From: Gemmatimonadota bacterium
GTDB taxonomy: Bacteria; Gemmatimonadota; Gemmatimonadetes; Gemmatimonadales; Gemmatimonadaceae
Assembly: GCA_016719105.1 (NCBI GenBank)
Contig: JADKAQ010000017.1
Span: 160,074 to 224,073, forward strand
Length of the DNA stretch: 64,000 bases
Direction: 5' to 3'
Under the pieces are notes generated by a model. It did no database searches, was not told where the DNA came from, and saw nothing but the letters and a program-made list of their open reading frames with translations. Both the position numbers and the translations under genes were made by a program. Below are positions 1 through 7,817 of this stretch, in pieces (position 1 is the stretch's first letter; each line of letters starts with the position of its first letter).

Positions 1-620
1 TCCTGCTCGGCCCCTTCACCGCAGCGCAGCTCGAGCATCGTGCGCCAGGCACGCACGTTCCCGGTCACCACGATCTTGGTCTCGGTGGAGTTGGGGAGGA
101 CGCCACGTGCCGCTTCTCGTGCCATCTTGCGGCGGTGCACCTTGTCGGCCACCCAGGCATAGCGCTGCATCAGATCGTCCACCAGCGCCACGTACGTCTG
201 CTGCGCCGACTCCACCTGCGTGCGCCACGCCGTTTCCAGCGCCTCATCGCCGATGATCGCCGGCGGCACGACGAAGGCGGCCTCCGACTCGTCCACGTAG
301 CGCTGGCTCAGCTGCGAGTAGGCGAATCCCGCGCGGTGGCGCACCAGTTCGTGCGTCAGCGAGCGCGAAATCCCCTCCAGCAGAAGCGAGTAGTTGGCGT
401 GCTCCAGCACGCTCCCATGCCCCTGCTTGAGGATGTTCTGCAGGTACTCGCGCGTGGAGCGCCCGGCGGGATTGCGCTGGCTCATGTAGCACAGGCGTCC
501 CGCGAACTCGGCGAGCCGCTCGCCATCGGTCGACTCTCCACTCCACGACACCGGGAGATGTGCCGCTTCGGTGAAGGCCGGGCGGGCGAGGACGGTGACG
601 CGGGGCTCGTAGTAGAACAT
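1..620 (-). CDS. thyX: Flavin-dependent thymidylate synthase ThyX (3' end cut by window edge)
   Basis: The product makes dTMP from dUMP with FAD, NADPH and methylene-tetrahydrofolate, in the cytoplasm. The protein starts MFYYEPRV with ATG at 618-620 and stays open to base 1, giving about 206 residues. The ThyX signature is visible as RHR followed eight residues later by S in RHRAGFAYSQLSQRY, about residue 95-110. The segment RGVLPNSTETKIVVTGN and the phrase MLELRCGEGAEQ near the window edge are also typical of the family. Canonical ThyX has RHRx7S; here one extra residue sits between RHR and S, a spacing also seen in the family. It lies 48 bases downstream of the FAD oxidase gene on the same strand. 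The C-terminal tail is outside the window. Confidence 0.93.
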   Translation of the reverse strand, partial: MFYYEPRVTVLARPAFTEAAHLPVSWSGESTDGERLAEFAGRLCYMSQRNPAGRSTREYLQNILKQGHGSVLEHANYSLLLEGISRSLTHELVRHRAGFAYSQLSQRYVDESEAAFVVPPAIIGDEALETAWRTQVESAQQTYVALVDDLMQRYAWVADKVHRRKMAREAARGVLPNSTETKIVVTGNVRAWRTMLELRCGEGAEQ

Positions 621-668
621 CGGGCGGGAGACGGGAGGCGGGAAACGAGAGATGGCGGCGGGGGAAAC
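621..668. repeat. Short intergenic spacer with a GAGACGGGAGG unit
   Basis: Between the FAD oxidase stop and the thyX start lies a G-rich spacer reading GGAGACGGGAGGCGGGAAAC followed by GAGAG. The core GAGACGGGAGG reappears twice, in opposite orientations, in the 30.44-30.52 kb spacer. This suggests a small dispersed intergenic repeat rather than a chance G-rich stretch. No function can be assigned. Confidence 0.4.
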
Positions 669-2297
669 CTATGCGGGCTCGGACAGCATCTCCAGCCGCG
701 CAGCATCGTACGCGCGCTCGCGCTCCACGCGCTGCAACGCGGCGCGAGCCGGCTCGGGGAGCGCCGGCAGGGCGGGGTCGTACTTGATGTGCGCGAACAG
801 GTCCAGGTCGCGCGGGGCGACCTTCACCCCGGGGTTCAGGATCGCGGCGGGGTCGAAGGCGGCCTTGATGCGCGTGAAGAGCGCCAGGGCATCGGCCGAC
901 CACAGCTGCGCCAGCACCGGCGTGCGGAGCCGGCCGTCACCGTGCTCGCCGGCGACGGTCCCACCGAGCGCCGAGGTGAGGGCGACGACGTTGACGTACA
1001 GGAGACGCACGCGCTCGCGCCAGTCGTCGTCGCGCACATCGACCAGCGCATTCACGTGCACGTGCGCGTCGCCGGCGTGGCCGAAGATCACCCCACGAAA
1101 GCGCGACGCGGCGAGGGCGTCGCGCACGCCGCGCACATAGTCGCCAAGTCGCGGAGGCGGGACGCAGCCATCCTCGACGATCTGCATCGACTTGAGGTGG
1201 GGATCGAGGCGCGAGAGGATGGGGCTCGCCGCATGCCGCAGCGTCCACAGCGCCTCCTCCGATTCCGGATCGAGCCCCACCAGGACGCTGGTGGCGCCCT
1301 TCGCGTCGCACGCCTGCGCCAGCGTCGTGGCGCGATCGGCGACCGACGCATCGCCTTCCAGCTCGATCAGGAGGACACACTCGGCGTCGTCGGGGACCGG
1401 GAGTGGCTGCGCACTGCGCGCGACGTCGAGGAAGGTGCGGTCGAGCAGTTCGCACGCCGTGGCGCCGGCGTCGCGGGCGAGGGCGGCGCCGACCACGGCC
1501 AGCTCGAGCGAGGGCCACGAGGCGAGCACGCTGGCCGTCGACGGTGGGACGTCCGTCAGGCGCAACTCGACGCCGGTGAAGAGGGCGAGCGTCCCCTCGC
1601 TCCCGACGAGCAGGTCGACGAGGTCGCCGCTGGCCGCGAAGTCGTGCACCCCGTAGCCGGACGACTCCTTGCGCACCCGGGAGGGCGGGAGCGCCTGCGC
1701 GGCGGCGCGAACGTCGTGGGCCACCGCGCTCCAACGATCGAGAGCGCCACTCCCCGTGGGGAGCGCGTCGCCGCGGCGGATCGTCGCCCGGCTCCCATCG
1801 GCAAAGACGCAGTCGAGCGCCTGGACCCATCGGCGCATGGCGCCGAAGGCCAGGGTGCGAGGGCCCGCGGCGTTGGTCGATGCCATGCCCGCGATTGTGG
1901 CAAAGCTCCCACTCGACGGATCGACGGGAAAGCGCAACTGTTCGGCGTTCGCTGCCTGCTCCACCTCGCGACGCAGCACACCGGCTCCCCCCCAGATCGT
2001 ACGACGCTCGAGGTCGACGGGGGCCAGATCGGTGAGGCGCGAGAGATCGACCACGACTCCGTCACCCACCGCCCCCCCTCCCATGCTGCTGCCACTGCCA
2101 CGCGGGACGAGGGGGACGCGCTCGGTGGCGGCCCAGCGCATGAGCGCGACGACGTCGTCGGCGTCTGCAGGGACGGCGACAGCGAGCGGAACGAGTTGGA
2201 GGACCCCGGCGCTTTCCGAGTACACGGCACGGGCCGCATCATCGGTGCGGAAGGGGCCACGCATGCGAGGCGGCGTGTGAACGAAATGAGACCTCAT
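669..2297 (-). CDS. FAD-binding oxidase/dehydrogenase of the GlcD/D-lactate dehydrogenase family
   Basis: A 542-residue flavoprotein likely to oxidise a 2-hydroxy acid such as D-lactate, D-2-hydroxyglutarate or glycolate. The N-terminal FAD-binding type 4 (PCMH) fold is shown by VPRGSGSSMGGGAVGDGVVVDL at about residues 65-85 and by the later VGSEGTLALFTGVEL. The C-terminal FAD-oxidase domain is shown by GVIFGHAGDAHVHVN, the usual histidine-rich active-site loop, and by GEHGDGRL and FDPAAILNPG near the end. ATG at 2295-2297 (MRSHFVHT) is chosen; an internal ATG at 2264 is the alternative. The reading frame stays open further upstream, but that part overlaps the divergent secreted gene. The substrate cannot be deduced from sequence alone. 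Confidence 0.85.
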   Translation of the reverse strand: MRSHFVHTPPRMRGPFRTDDAARAVYSESAGVLQLVPLAVAVPADADDVVALMRWAATERVPLVPRGSGSSMGGGAVGDGVVVDLSRLTDLAPVDLERRTIWGGAGVLRREVEQAANAEQLRFPVDPSSGSFATIAGMASTNAAGPRTLAFGAMRRWVQALDCVFADGSRATIRRGDALPTGSGALDRWSAVAHDVRAAAQALPPSRVRKESSGYGVHDFAASGDLVDLLVGSEGTLALFTGVELRLTDVPPSTASVLASWPSLELAVVGAALARDAGATACELLDRTFLDVARSAQPLPVPDDAECVLLIELEGDASVADRATTLAQACDAKGATSVLVGLDPESEEALWTLRHAASPILSRLDPHLKSMQIVEDGCVPPPRLGDYVRGVRDALAASRFRGVIFGHAGDAHVHVNALVDVRDDDWRERVRLLYVNVVALTSALGGTVAGEHGDGRLRTPVLAQLWSADALALFTRIKAAFDPAAILNPGVKVAPRDLDLFAHIKYDPALPALPEPARAALQRVERERAYDAARLEMLSEPA

Positions 2298-2306
2298 GCA
2301 GGGAGA

Positions 2307-3518
2307 ATGATGCCACGCGAGCGCTGCGACAATCGGGAGGTCGCCCGGGCGATCTGGGGAAGGATCACCCTGGTTGGGTTGGCCGCACTGGCGGTGATGG
2401 TCGGTGTCGCGGTCGCCCCCCGACCGGTCGTGGCGCAGCGCGCGACCTCCGCCGTCTCGCCGTCGCGTCGTGACGGCGGGCGCCCCCGTGCCGATACCGC
2501 CTTCGCCGCCGCCGTCGCGCGCCTGTCGGAGGCCAGCGGCTTCTTCGACACCGACAACCTCATTTCGAACGAGGCGTCGTACCTGCACGTCGTCCCGCGC
2601 CTGCGCGCGCTCGGCGTCACCGGGGGCGCCTACATCGGCGTCGGCCCCGACCAGAATTATTCCTACCTCGCGGTCATCCGTCCGCGCGTGGCCTACCTCG
2701 TCGACGTGCGACGCGACAACCTGCTCCAGCACCTGATGTTCAAGGCGCTCTTCGCCCGTGCGTCGAGTCGCATCGAGTTCCTCTGTCTCTGGTTGGGGCG
2801 CGCGCTTCCCCCCGATCCGGGGGCATGGGGGGCACGCCCCATCGATGACATCGTCCGCTACGTCGATGGGGCCCGGCGCGACGAGGCCGGGGCCCGCCAG
2901 TTGCAATCGCTGCTCGTGCGCGACGCCGTCGCCACCGGCATCCCGCTGTCGGCCACCGATCGCGCCACGATCGAGCGCTTTGCGGCCACGTTCGCGCGCG
3001 AGGGGCTCGATCTCCGCTTCACGTCGTTTGGCCGAGCGCCGCGCCCGTACTATCCCACGCTGCGCGACCTCGTGCGGGCGCGCGATACCGACGGCAAGCA
3101 GGTGTCATATCTCGCGAGCGAGGACGACTGGCGCGTCGTGAAGGCGATGCACGAGACGCATCGCATCATCCCCGTGGTCGGCAACCTGGGCGGCACGCAC
3201 GCGCTCCCCGCCATCGCCCGCGAGGTCGCGGCCGCCCGGGAGACCGTCTCGGCGCTCTACACGTCGAACGTCGAGTTCTACCTGTGGGGGGAGCGCGCCT
3301 TCGACGACTTCGCGCGCGGCGTCGCCGCCTTGCCGCGCGACCGGCGCTCGGTGATCATCCGGTCGTACTTCGGGCGGCAGTTCGGCGACCAGCATCCGCT
3401 CGCCGTGCCGGGCTTCGCGAGCGTGCAGCTGCTGCAGCCCATCGACGACTTCGCGCGACGCTACCGCGGTGGCGGCTGGACGTCGTATCGCGCCCTCGTC
3501 ACGGACGGCGCACGCTGA
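2307..3518 (+). CDS. Secreted protein of unknown function with a Rossmann-like core
   Basis: About 403 residues. A hydrophobic segment at about residues 14-40 ending in VVAQ is a likely Sec signal peptide, so the protein is probably periplasmic. Conserved-looking stretches include DNLISNEASYLHVVP, GAYIGVGPDQNYSYLAVI and YLVDVRRDNLLQHLMFKALF, which read like a nucleotide- or SAM-binding fold. They resemble a family of uncharacterised proteins seen in Leptospira and other phyla, but I do not assign a function. Tandem ATGs lie at 2307 and 2310; GGGAG at 2301-2305 is better spaced for the second. It is transcribed away from the FAD oxidase, and its 5' end is nearly adjacent to that gene's start. 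Confidence 0.7.
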   Translation: MMPRERCDNREVARAIWGRITLVGLAALAVMVGVAVAPRPVVAQRATSAVSPSRRDGGRPRADTAFAAAVARLSEASGFFDTDNLISNEASYLHVVPRLRALGVTGGAYIGVGPDQNYSYLAVIRPRVAYLVDVRRDNLLQHLMFKALFARASSRIEFLCLWLGRALPPDPGAWGARPIDDIVRYVDGARRDEAGARQLQSLLVRDAVATGIPLSATDRATIERFAATFAREGLDLRFTSFGRAPRPYYPTLRDLVRARDTDGKQVSYLASEDDWRVVKAMHETHRIIPVVGNLGGTHALPAIAREVAAARETVSALYTSNVEFYLWGERAFDDFARGVAALPRDRRSVIIRSYFGRQFGDQHPLAVPGFASVQLLQPIDDFARRYRGGGWTSYRALVTDGAR

Positions 3519-3597
3519 GCGGCGCTCGCTGACTGGCGCAGGCGGAGGCGGCGCTCGCAGGGGCGGCGCGGCGCGCCGTGCCCAGCGATGCGCCAAA

Positions 3598-4323
3598 CTA
3601 CGGCTTGTCGGACTTCTTGGGGCGCTGCGCGACGAGCGTGGTGTCGATCCGGAAGGCGAACAGCTGCTGCACGAGCTGCCGCACCTTGCGCCCCCCCATG
3701 ACCGCCGGGCGGAACTTCATCTGCGGCAGCGTGGCCTTCACCGAATTGGCGAAGTCGGGATGCGTGGCGGAGAGGATGACGATGCTCGAGGCGTCGGCGG
3801 TCCCCGTCGTGTCGACGATGTACTGAATCCCCACCGACCCTTCGATCTTCTTTTCCAGCATCTCCGGCGGATACGGCGGCGCCGCACTGTCGTCGAATCG
3901 CGCCGCGGCCGAGTCGACCTCGAGCACCGTCATCACCGAGTCGCCCGGTGCTTCGGGGGCCGACTGCTGCGCGTCGGAGAGCTCGCTGCTCAACTCCGTC
4001 ACCCCGGGGCCCGACTCCACTTCCCGCTGGCGAGGCTTGGACGCTGCCGGGTCGATCTTCTCATCACCGGCGCCGCCGGCGCGCTCGGTCGACATGTACG
4101 TGATGCGTTCCTGTTTTGGGCGCGAGCCGAGGATGCGATCCTTCGGGATGAAGAACGCGACCGGCGTGAACGAGTTGGCCAGGTCGGATGGCTTCACCTC
4201 GTGCGAGGCGACCAGGGTGCTGCCGATGATCGCGGCGTGCGCCACGAGGCTCACCGTGTAGCCTTCTACACTGGCGAGCGTGCTCGCGCGGGCGCTTGAC
4301 TCGAGTAGGCGTCGGAACAGCAT
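3598..4323 (-). CDS. tonB: TonB-like energy transducer
   Basis: 241 residues with the TonB layout: a short cytoplasmic start, one membrane anchor at about residues 19-39 (YTVSLVAHAAIIGSTLVA), a periplasmic linker, and a C-terminal TonB domain. That domain contains APPYPPEMLEKKIEGSVGIQYIVD and ends with KFRPAVMGGRKVRQLV. TonB proteins pass proton-motive-force energy from ExbBD to outer-membrane receptors. A receptor gene lies at 9.3 kb and two plug proteins at 24-27 kb, but no exbBD is in the window. ATG at 4321-4323 follows GGAGG at good spacing on the minus strand. A small inverted repeat (CCGACGG at 4360-4366, CCGTCGG at 4372-4378) sits just upstream. Confidence 0.85.
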   Translation of the reverse strand: MLFRRLLESSARASTLASVEGYTVSLVAHAAIIGSTLVASHEVKPSDLANSFTPVAFFIPKDRILGSRPKQERITYMSTERAGGAGDEKIDPAASKPRQREVESGPGVTELSSELSDAQQSAPEAPGDSVMTVLEVDSAAARFDDSAAPPYPPEMLEKKIEGSVGIQYIVDTTGTADASSIVILSATHPDFANSVKATLPQMKFRPAVMGGRKVRQLVQQLFAFRIDTTLVAQRPKKSDKP

Positions 4324-4457
4324 GGGAACCTCCGCGCATGACGGCGGACGGCTGAGGGACCGACGGGGCGTCCGTCGGCCACTACGAGTATGGGGCGCGT
4401 CTCGAACGGGAACAAGCGGCGAGGGGCGAACGGCCCATCCCACGCCGCCAACGCATG

Positions 4458-4541
4458 TTACCGGCCGGTGAACTGCGGGGGCCGCTCCTCCAGGAAGGCG
4501 TCGTGCTCTTCACCACGGTTCGCCCCGAAGCAGGCGAGACG
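4458..4541 (-). pseudogene. C-terminal remnant of an enoyl-CoA hydratase
   Basis: On the minus strand, codons ending at the stop at 4458-4460 read ACFGANRGEEHDAFLEERPP and then QFTGR. This matches the usual tail of crotonase-family enoyl-CoA hydratases (an F-x-x-C-F stretch, then E-x-x-x-A-F-L-E-x-R-x-P-x-F-x-G-R). Upstream the frame loses resemblance to the family after about 28 codons, so only the tail survives. It sits in the 370-base gap between the tonB-like gene and the small membrane-protein gene. The remainder of that gap (4324-4457 and 4542-4692) shows no gene, only the inverted repeat near 4370. Confidence 0.5.
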
Positions 4542-4692
4542 ACGCGTCCCCGCTCTCACTGCGTATCCCCTCGACCCAAGACGACAGTCGGGTCGCCCAA
4601 ATCGCATCAGGGTGGCGGACGGCGACGCTGAGCCGAAACGCTACCTGGCGCGGTCGCTCGCGCTGGCGGCGTCGACGCGGTCGCTCACACCC

Positions 4693-5193
4693 CTAACCGC
4701 CAATGACCACCGACGCTCGCGGGCGTGCCGGTTCGATGTCCGTCAGCTTCGACATGCGGAACCCGCGCAGCCCCATGAAGCCCACGGCGACGACGAAGGT
4801 GAGGTGCTTGACCACCGCCTTCGACGCCGCCGACTCGAACGCCTGCTGGGCCTCCGCCTGCACCACGTTGCGCAGCTGGAAGATGTCGAGCAGGAAGAAG
4901 AGCAGCAGCGCCACGAAGCACGCAGCGATCACGAGGTTGGCGATCGCCATGATGCGTTGGAAACGCTGGTGTGAGGCGTACGCCGCGACTCCCATCGCCA
5001 AGCCGACCCCGAGGAGCGGGGTGAGGAGGAAGCCCGAGAGCAGCCCCACGGAGGCAAAACGCCACTCGATGTCGCTCACACGCAGGGGGACGATGCTGGT
5101 CACGAAGTCCAGCGCCGGCGTTGCGACGAGGAGGAAGGCCAGGACGTACAGCGGCGCGATCAGCGCGTCGGCGTCGTAATGCGTGCCATTCAT
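4693..5193 (-). CDS. Small polytopic membrane protein, unknown function
   Basis: 166 residues starting MNGTHYDADAL. Four hydrophobic segments are visible: LIAPLYVLAFLLVATPAL, FASVGLLSGFLLTPLLGVGL, IMAIANLVIAACFVALLLFFLL, and a weaker one at HLTFVVAVGFMGLRGF. It would sit in the inner membrane. The region between the third and fourth segments (RNVVQAEAQQAFESAASKA) looks helical and cytoplasmic or periplasmic. No family is recognised. ATG at 5191-5193 was chosen because earlier in-frame starts would run into the terminator region. The gene is isolated: a strong hairpin separates it from the PEP-CTERM gene upstream. Confidence 0.7.
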   Translation of the reverse strand: MNGTHYDADALIAPLYVLAFLLVATPALDFVTSIVPLRVSDIEWRFASVGLLSGFLLTPLLGVGLAMGVAAYASHQRFQRIMAIANLVIAACFVALLLFFLLDIFQLRNVVQAEAQQAFESAASKAVVKHLTFVVAVGFMGLRGFRMSKLTDIEPARPRASVVIGG

Positions 5194-5277
5194 GGAATCG
5201 GGATTCGGTGGCAGGGGACCGAGCGAGCGACGATTGCCCTGGGTGCCCGTCACGTTATGCCGAGGGGGTAACAATGA

Positions 5278-5311
5278 AAAGTGGGCTGGGTTCCGGGACC
5301 CAGCCCACTTT
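5278..5311. terminator. Hairpin terminator after the PEP-CTERM gene
   Basis: A perfect 14-bp inverted repeat (AAAGTGGGCTGGGT at 5278-5291 and its complement at 5298-5311) encloses a 6-base loop TCCGGG. A-rich and T-rich flanks allow termination on either strand. It lies 32 bases beyond the stop of the minus-strand PEP-CTERM gene. Confidence 0.8.
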
Positions 5312-5342
5312 CCACCGGTCGCGCCGAAAGGGGGAGACGCGA

Positions 5343-6059
5343 CTAGAACCGAATGGCACCCTTCGTCATCGCCACGCCGAGGATGACGAGCACCCCGGTG
5401 CCGAGCAGAATCCAGGTCTCAGGCTCAGGGGTCGCGACCGTATCGGTCAGGAACTCCTGCGCCCCCACCCCGGAGACGCGTCCGGCGGCGTTCACATCCG
5501 TGACGATCGACCAGCGCGAGAAATCGAAGGTCGACGCCCCACCATTGTTATACCACGAGTCGGCCTGGTTCAGCCAGTAGGCCTCCGACGAATTGATCGC
5601 CGGGTTCGCCCCGCCGTTGGGGTTGCCCGGGTTGAGCAGGTTCCAGATTGCGGTCTGGATCCCACCCCACTGTGCCGTCTGGATGCCAGGGGCCTTGTAC
5701 GTCGAGGCGAGGAAGGCCGCCTTCTGGTAGTTGACCTGCTTGGCGTTGCCGTGGCGCGTGGCGCTCAAGTCGTTCGAGGAGAGGCGGGTGAACACCCCCG
5801 TCCACTTCTGCCCGAAGCTGATGCTGTTCAGGATGTCGACGCAGAACAGGTTGAGCGACGGACGCGTCGGATCGGAGAGCACCGTTCCCGTGAAGGGGCC
5901 CACATAGTAGCCGTAGGCCGTGACCGCGGGATTCGGCGCCCTCGTCTGGAACTGGAGGTTCTTGACCCGGTACGTCGGGACCGGCTGCTTCAGCGCGTGG
6001 GCAGGAGAGGCCGTGGCGGCGAGAGCGACGAGGGCGAGTAACGGACGGGAGAGGCGCAT
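5343..6059 (-). CDS. PEP-CTERM sorting-domain protein
   Basis: 238 residues. A signal peptide (MRLSRPLLALVALAATASPAHA) is followed by an extracellular body and a C-terminal sorting signal: PEPETW, then a hydrophobic segment ILLGTGVLVILGVA and a short tail with K and R. PEP-CTERM proteins are recognised by exosortase in the inner membrane and are usually tied to exopolysaccharide. The body contains aromatic stretches such as AYWLNQADSWYNNGG and two Cys-poor domains, with no enzyme motif seen. ATG at 6057-6059 puts the signal peptide at the N-terminus. No exosortase is encoded here. An inverted repeat lies 47 bases upstream. Confidence 0.85.
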   Translation of the reverse strand: MRLSRPLLALVALAATASPAHALKQPVPTYRVKNLQFQTRAPNPAVTAYGYYVGPFTGTVLSDPTRPSLNLFCVDILNSISFGQKWTGVFTRLSSNDLSATRHGNAKQVNYQKAAFLASTYKAPGIQTAQWGGIQTAIWNLLNPGNPNGGANPAINSSEAYWLNQADSWYNNGGASTFDFSRWSIVTDVNAAGRVSGVGAQEFLTDTVATPEPETWILLGTGVLVILGVAMTKGAIRF

Positions 6060-6105
6060 AATCGGAAGACGCAGGGCTGAGGACACGGCCGGGAGATTCC
6101 GGTGG

Positions 6106-6172
6106 CGCACATCGGCGAGAGTTGCCGCCCGAGGGACTGCTTCGGTGCGATGCAATGCCTCGCCGATGTGCG
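6106..6172. promoter_or_regulatory. Perfect 14-bp inverted repeat upstream of the PEP-CTERM gene
   Basis: CGCACATCGGCGAG at 6106-6119 is repeated in perfect inverse at 6159-6172 with 39 bases between the arms. It lies just upstream of the PEP-CTERM start at 6059, in the 5' region on the minus strand. It could be paired operator half-sites or a long-loop leader structure. No factor is identified. Confidence 0.45.
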
Positions 6173-6482
6173 ATACCTCACAATTGCACGCGGCATGCCG
6201 TCGGCGGCCGATTCGGAGAATCGAAGGGACAGATTTCCCGCGAGGTTTGCCGCAAGTCGTTTTCTTGCATCGACTTGCCGCCTTCCGCGGGCATGATGTT
6301 CCGTCCTGAACTTGTCTGGAAGCACGATGAAGGAACGGTCGCACGCGCTGGTGCTCCGCCAAGGCGTGTCGCGGGCGCTCGCCATCGGCGTCGTCTGACG
6401 TCGACGTTGCAGAATGCCGGAGTGATGCGGTCTGGCGACTCGATCTCGCGACGCGTCTTTTCCCGCGACGTCGTGGGGCGGA
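6173..6482. other. Intergenic region with no gene recognised
   Basis: This is the middle of a 570-base gap between the PEP-CTERM gene and the small flagellar-type gene. Its open frames on both strands are short, rich in Arg and Ala, and lack a ribosome site or family resemblance. No tRNA-like or riboswitch-like structure is evident. The inverted repeat lies to the left and a terminator to the right. Confidence 0.5.
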
Positions 6483-6526
6483 AAAAGCGACCGCCGATCC
6501 GGCGCGAGGCGTCGAATCGGCGGTCG
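6483..6526 (-). terminator. Intrinsic terminator of the mini flagellar-rod gene
   Basis: On the minus strand an 11-bp perfect stem (CGACCGCCGAT / ATCGGCGGTCG, arms at 6516-6526 and 6488-6498) is followed directly by five T residues (6483-6487). It lies about 100 bases past the stop at 6630. Confidence 0.8.
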
Positions 6527-6629
6527 GTGCGGACCGGGCGATGGGTCGGGGGGCTTGCCGTGCTACCGTGGGCGGGGGAGCGTCACGGGCAGGTTCGGCT
6601 GTCTACGAGCTGGGCTCCCCCTCGAATCG

Positions 6630-6926
6630 TCAGGCCGCGGCGGCGTTGTCGTAACCGCCAATACGGAGTGCTTCGCTGATCCCCTCGTTGGCGGCGGCGG
6701 CCATCTTCAGCGCGGCAGAGAACATCCGCTTGGACACCATCATTTCCACGGTGCCGTCCAGAAGGCCCGTCTCCTGGGCCGCCAACGCCTCCGCCTCCTT
6801 GGCGTTGGTCGGGGCATCGGTGACGTTGGTGGTAGTCGCGCGCGCCACCTTCTCGGCCGCACGGTCCATCGACGCCGACTGTCGCTGGATAGCGGTGAGA
6901 CTGCTGGATATCGCGTTGATTGCCAT
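6630..6926 (-). CDS. Miniature flagellar rod/hook-like protein
   Basis: 98 residues. The start MAINAISSSLTAIQRQSASMDRAAEKVA resembles the N-terminal helix of axial flagellar proteins (FlgB/FlgC type), which normally reads S-x-L-x-x-I-x-x-x-S-x-R-x-D-x-x-A-x-N-V-A. The end, LLDGTVEMMVSKRMFSAALKM followed by AAAANEGISEAL, resembles their C-terminal helix (D-L-V-x-E-M-V-x-x-I-x-A-x-R-A-F-x-A-N). The whole middle domain of a normal rod protein is missing. A good sigma-28 promoter lies upstream, supporting a link to motility. No other flagellar gene is in the window. Alternatively it belongs to a family of small putative motility proteins. ATG at 6924-6926. Confidence 0.6.
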   Translation of the reverse strand: MAINAISSSLTAIQRQSASMDRAAEKVARATTTNVTDAPTNAKEAEALAAQETGLLDGTVEMMVSKRMFSAALKMAAAANEGISEALRIGGYDNAAAA

Positions 6927-7276
6927 GCACGCACTCCTGAAGGCGGGGTCACGGTTCCGGCACTCGCCGGCGCTCGCGGAGGGGGCGACCTGTCGGGGCA
7001 CCGTGTGGGCGACCTGGAGGCGCTGCTCTGCGGGGCGGATACACTGCTGAGTGGGAGTGTCGGCAGCGGTCGACGGAACTTTAGCGATCCCCGAAAAACC
7101 GCGATTCGGGAGGGCCGCCGGCCGCTGCGGTGCGGAGGGAGGACCAAATCGGGGAATCCCCGAGGTTGTTGCGGACTTTTCAATTGCGGGCGTCGCTGAC
7201 GAGCACGACCGTCCACTCACGAAGGATTCCGTCACGACGCACGGATCCGATCCGTGCCGAACGCCTGAGTGAATTG
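6927..7276. other. Divergent intergenic region carrying a sigma-28-type promoter
   Basis: 350 bases separate two divergent genes. Apart from the minus-strand promoter at 7057-7083 nothing coding is visible. The sequence between that promoter and the ATG at 6926 would be a leader of about 120 bases. A clear promoter for the plus-strand gene at 7277 was not identified. Confidence 0.5.
7057..7083 (-). promoter_or_regulatory. Sigma-28 (FliA)-type promoter
   Basis: Reading the minus strand, TAAAGTTC, then eleven bases, then GCCGACAC. The classical FliA consensus is TAAAGTTT-N11-GCCGATAA, so 13 of 16 positions match and the spacing is exact. It faces the mini flagellar-rod gene at 6926. Confidence 0.65.
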
Positions 7277-7705
7277 ATGCCGTATGCACTGCAGATAAAT
7301 GCGACGCTTCGATTGGCCGTCACCCGCGTAGACGGTGCGCTGTCGAGCGAGGACCTCCGCCGGCATGAACATGAGCTGCGGCATTCGCCCGACTTCGAGC
7401 CCAGCCTGCGTCAGCTCATCGACTTCCGACAGCTCACCTCCCTCGAGGTGACGGCGCGCGATATCCGCGACGCCGCAAGCGCGCAACCGTTCACCGGTGG
7501 GGCGATGCGCGTCTTCGTCATCACCACCGACGAGATCTTCGGGATGGCGCGCATGTATCAGATCCTGACCGAGGACACTCCGCACGACCTGCACCTGGTG
7601 CGTGACATCGACGAGGCGTTCTCACTGCTCGGGATCGAGCCGGGGAGCGACCGATGGGAAGAGGTGACGGACTTCCTGGACGGGCACGTCGTCCGCAGCG
7701 CGTGA
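7277..7705 (+). CDS. SpoIIAA/STAS-like protein
   Basis: 142 residues with no signal peptide or membrane segment. The pattern of an early beta strand with G (VDGALSSEDLRRHEHEL), a central LRQLIDFRQLTSLEVTARDI and a late GGAMRVFVITTDEIFGMARM is typical of small STAS-like or SpoIIAA-like proteins that are common and mostly uncharacterised in environmental bacteria. ATG at 7277-7279 is preceded by a poor ribosome site. It is divergent from the mini flagellar gene, so a shared link to motility or signalling is possible but unproven. Confidence 0.55.
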   Translation: MPYALQINATLRLAVTRVDGALSSEDLRRHEHELRHSPDFEPSLRQLIDFRQLTSLEVTARDIRDAASAQPFTGGAMRVFVITTDEIFGMARMYQILTEDTPHDLHLVRDIDEAFSLLGIEPGSDRWEEVTDFLDGHVVRSA

Positions 7706-7817
7706 ACCGACAGGGCATATCACGGCGTTGATACTCGTGTGCGTCAGGCGGCGGAGGTCTCTCGCTCGCCCGGCGGCGCCGTGTTGTCGTGCCCCACCGC
7801 CTCGTCCCCTGTTAGCC

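Noticed and set aside
135..2306. Long plus-strand open frame upstream of the secreted protein
   Set aside because: It is antisense to thyX and the FAD oxidase. Only the part from 2307 has a signal peptide and real protein character.
6122..6679. Plus-strand ORF in the 6 kb gap
   Set aside because: No ribosome site, an atypical Arg-rich sequence, and it runs through the inverted repeat and the terminator of the opposite strand.
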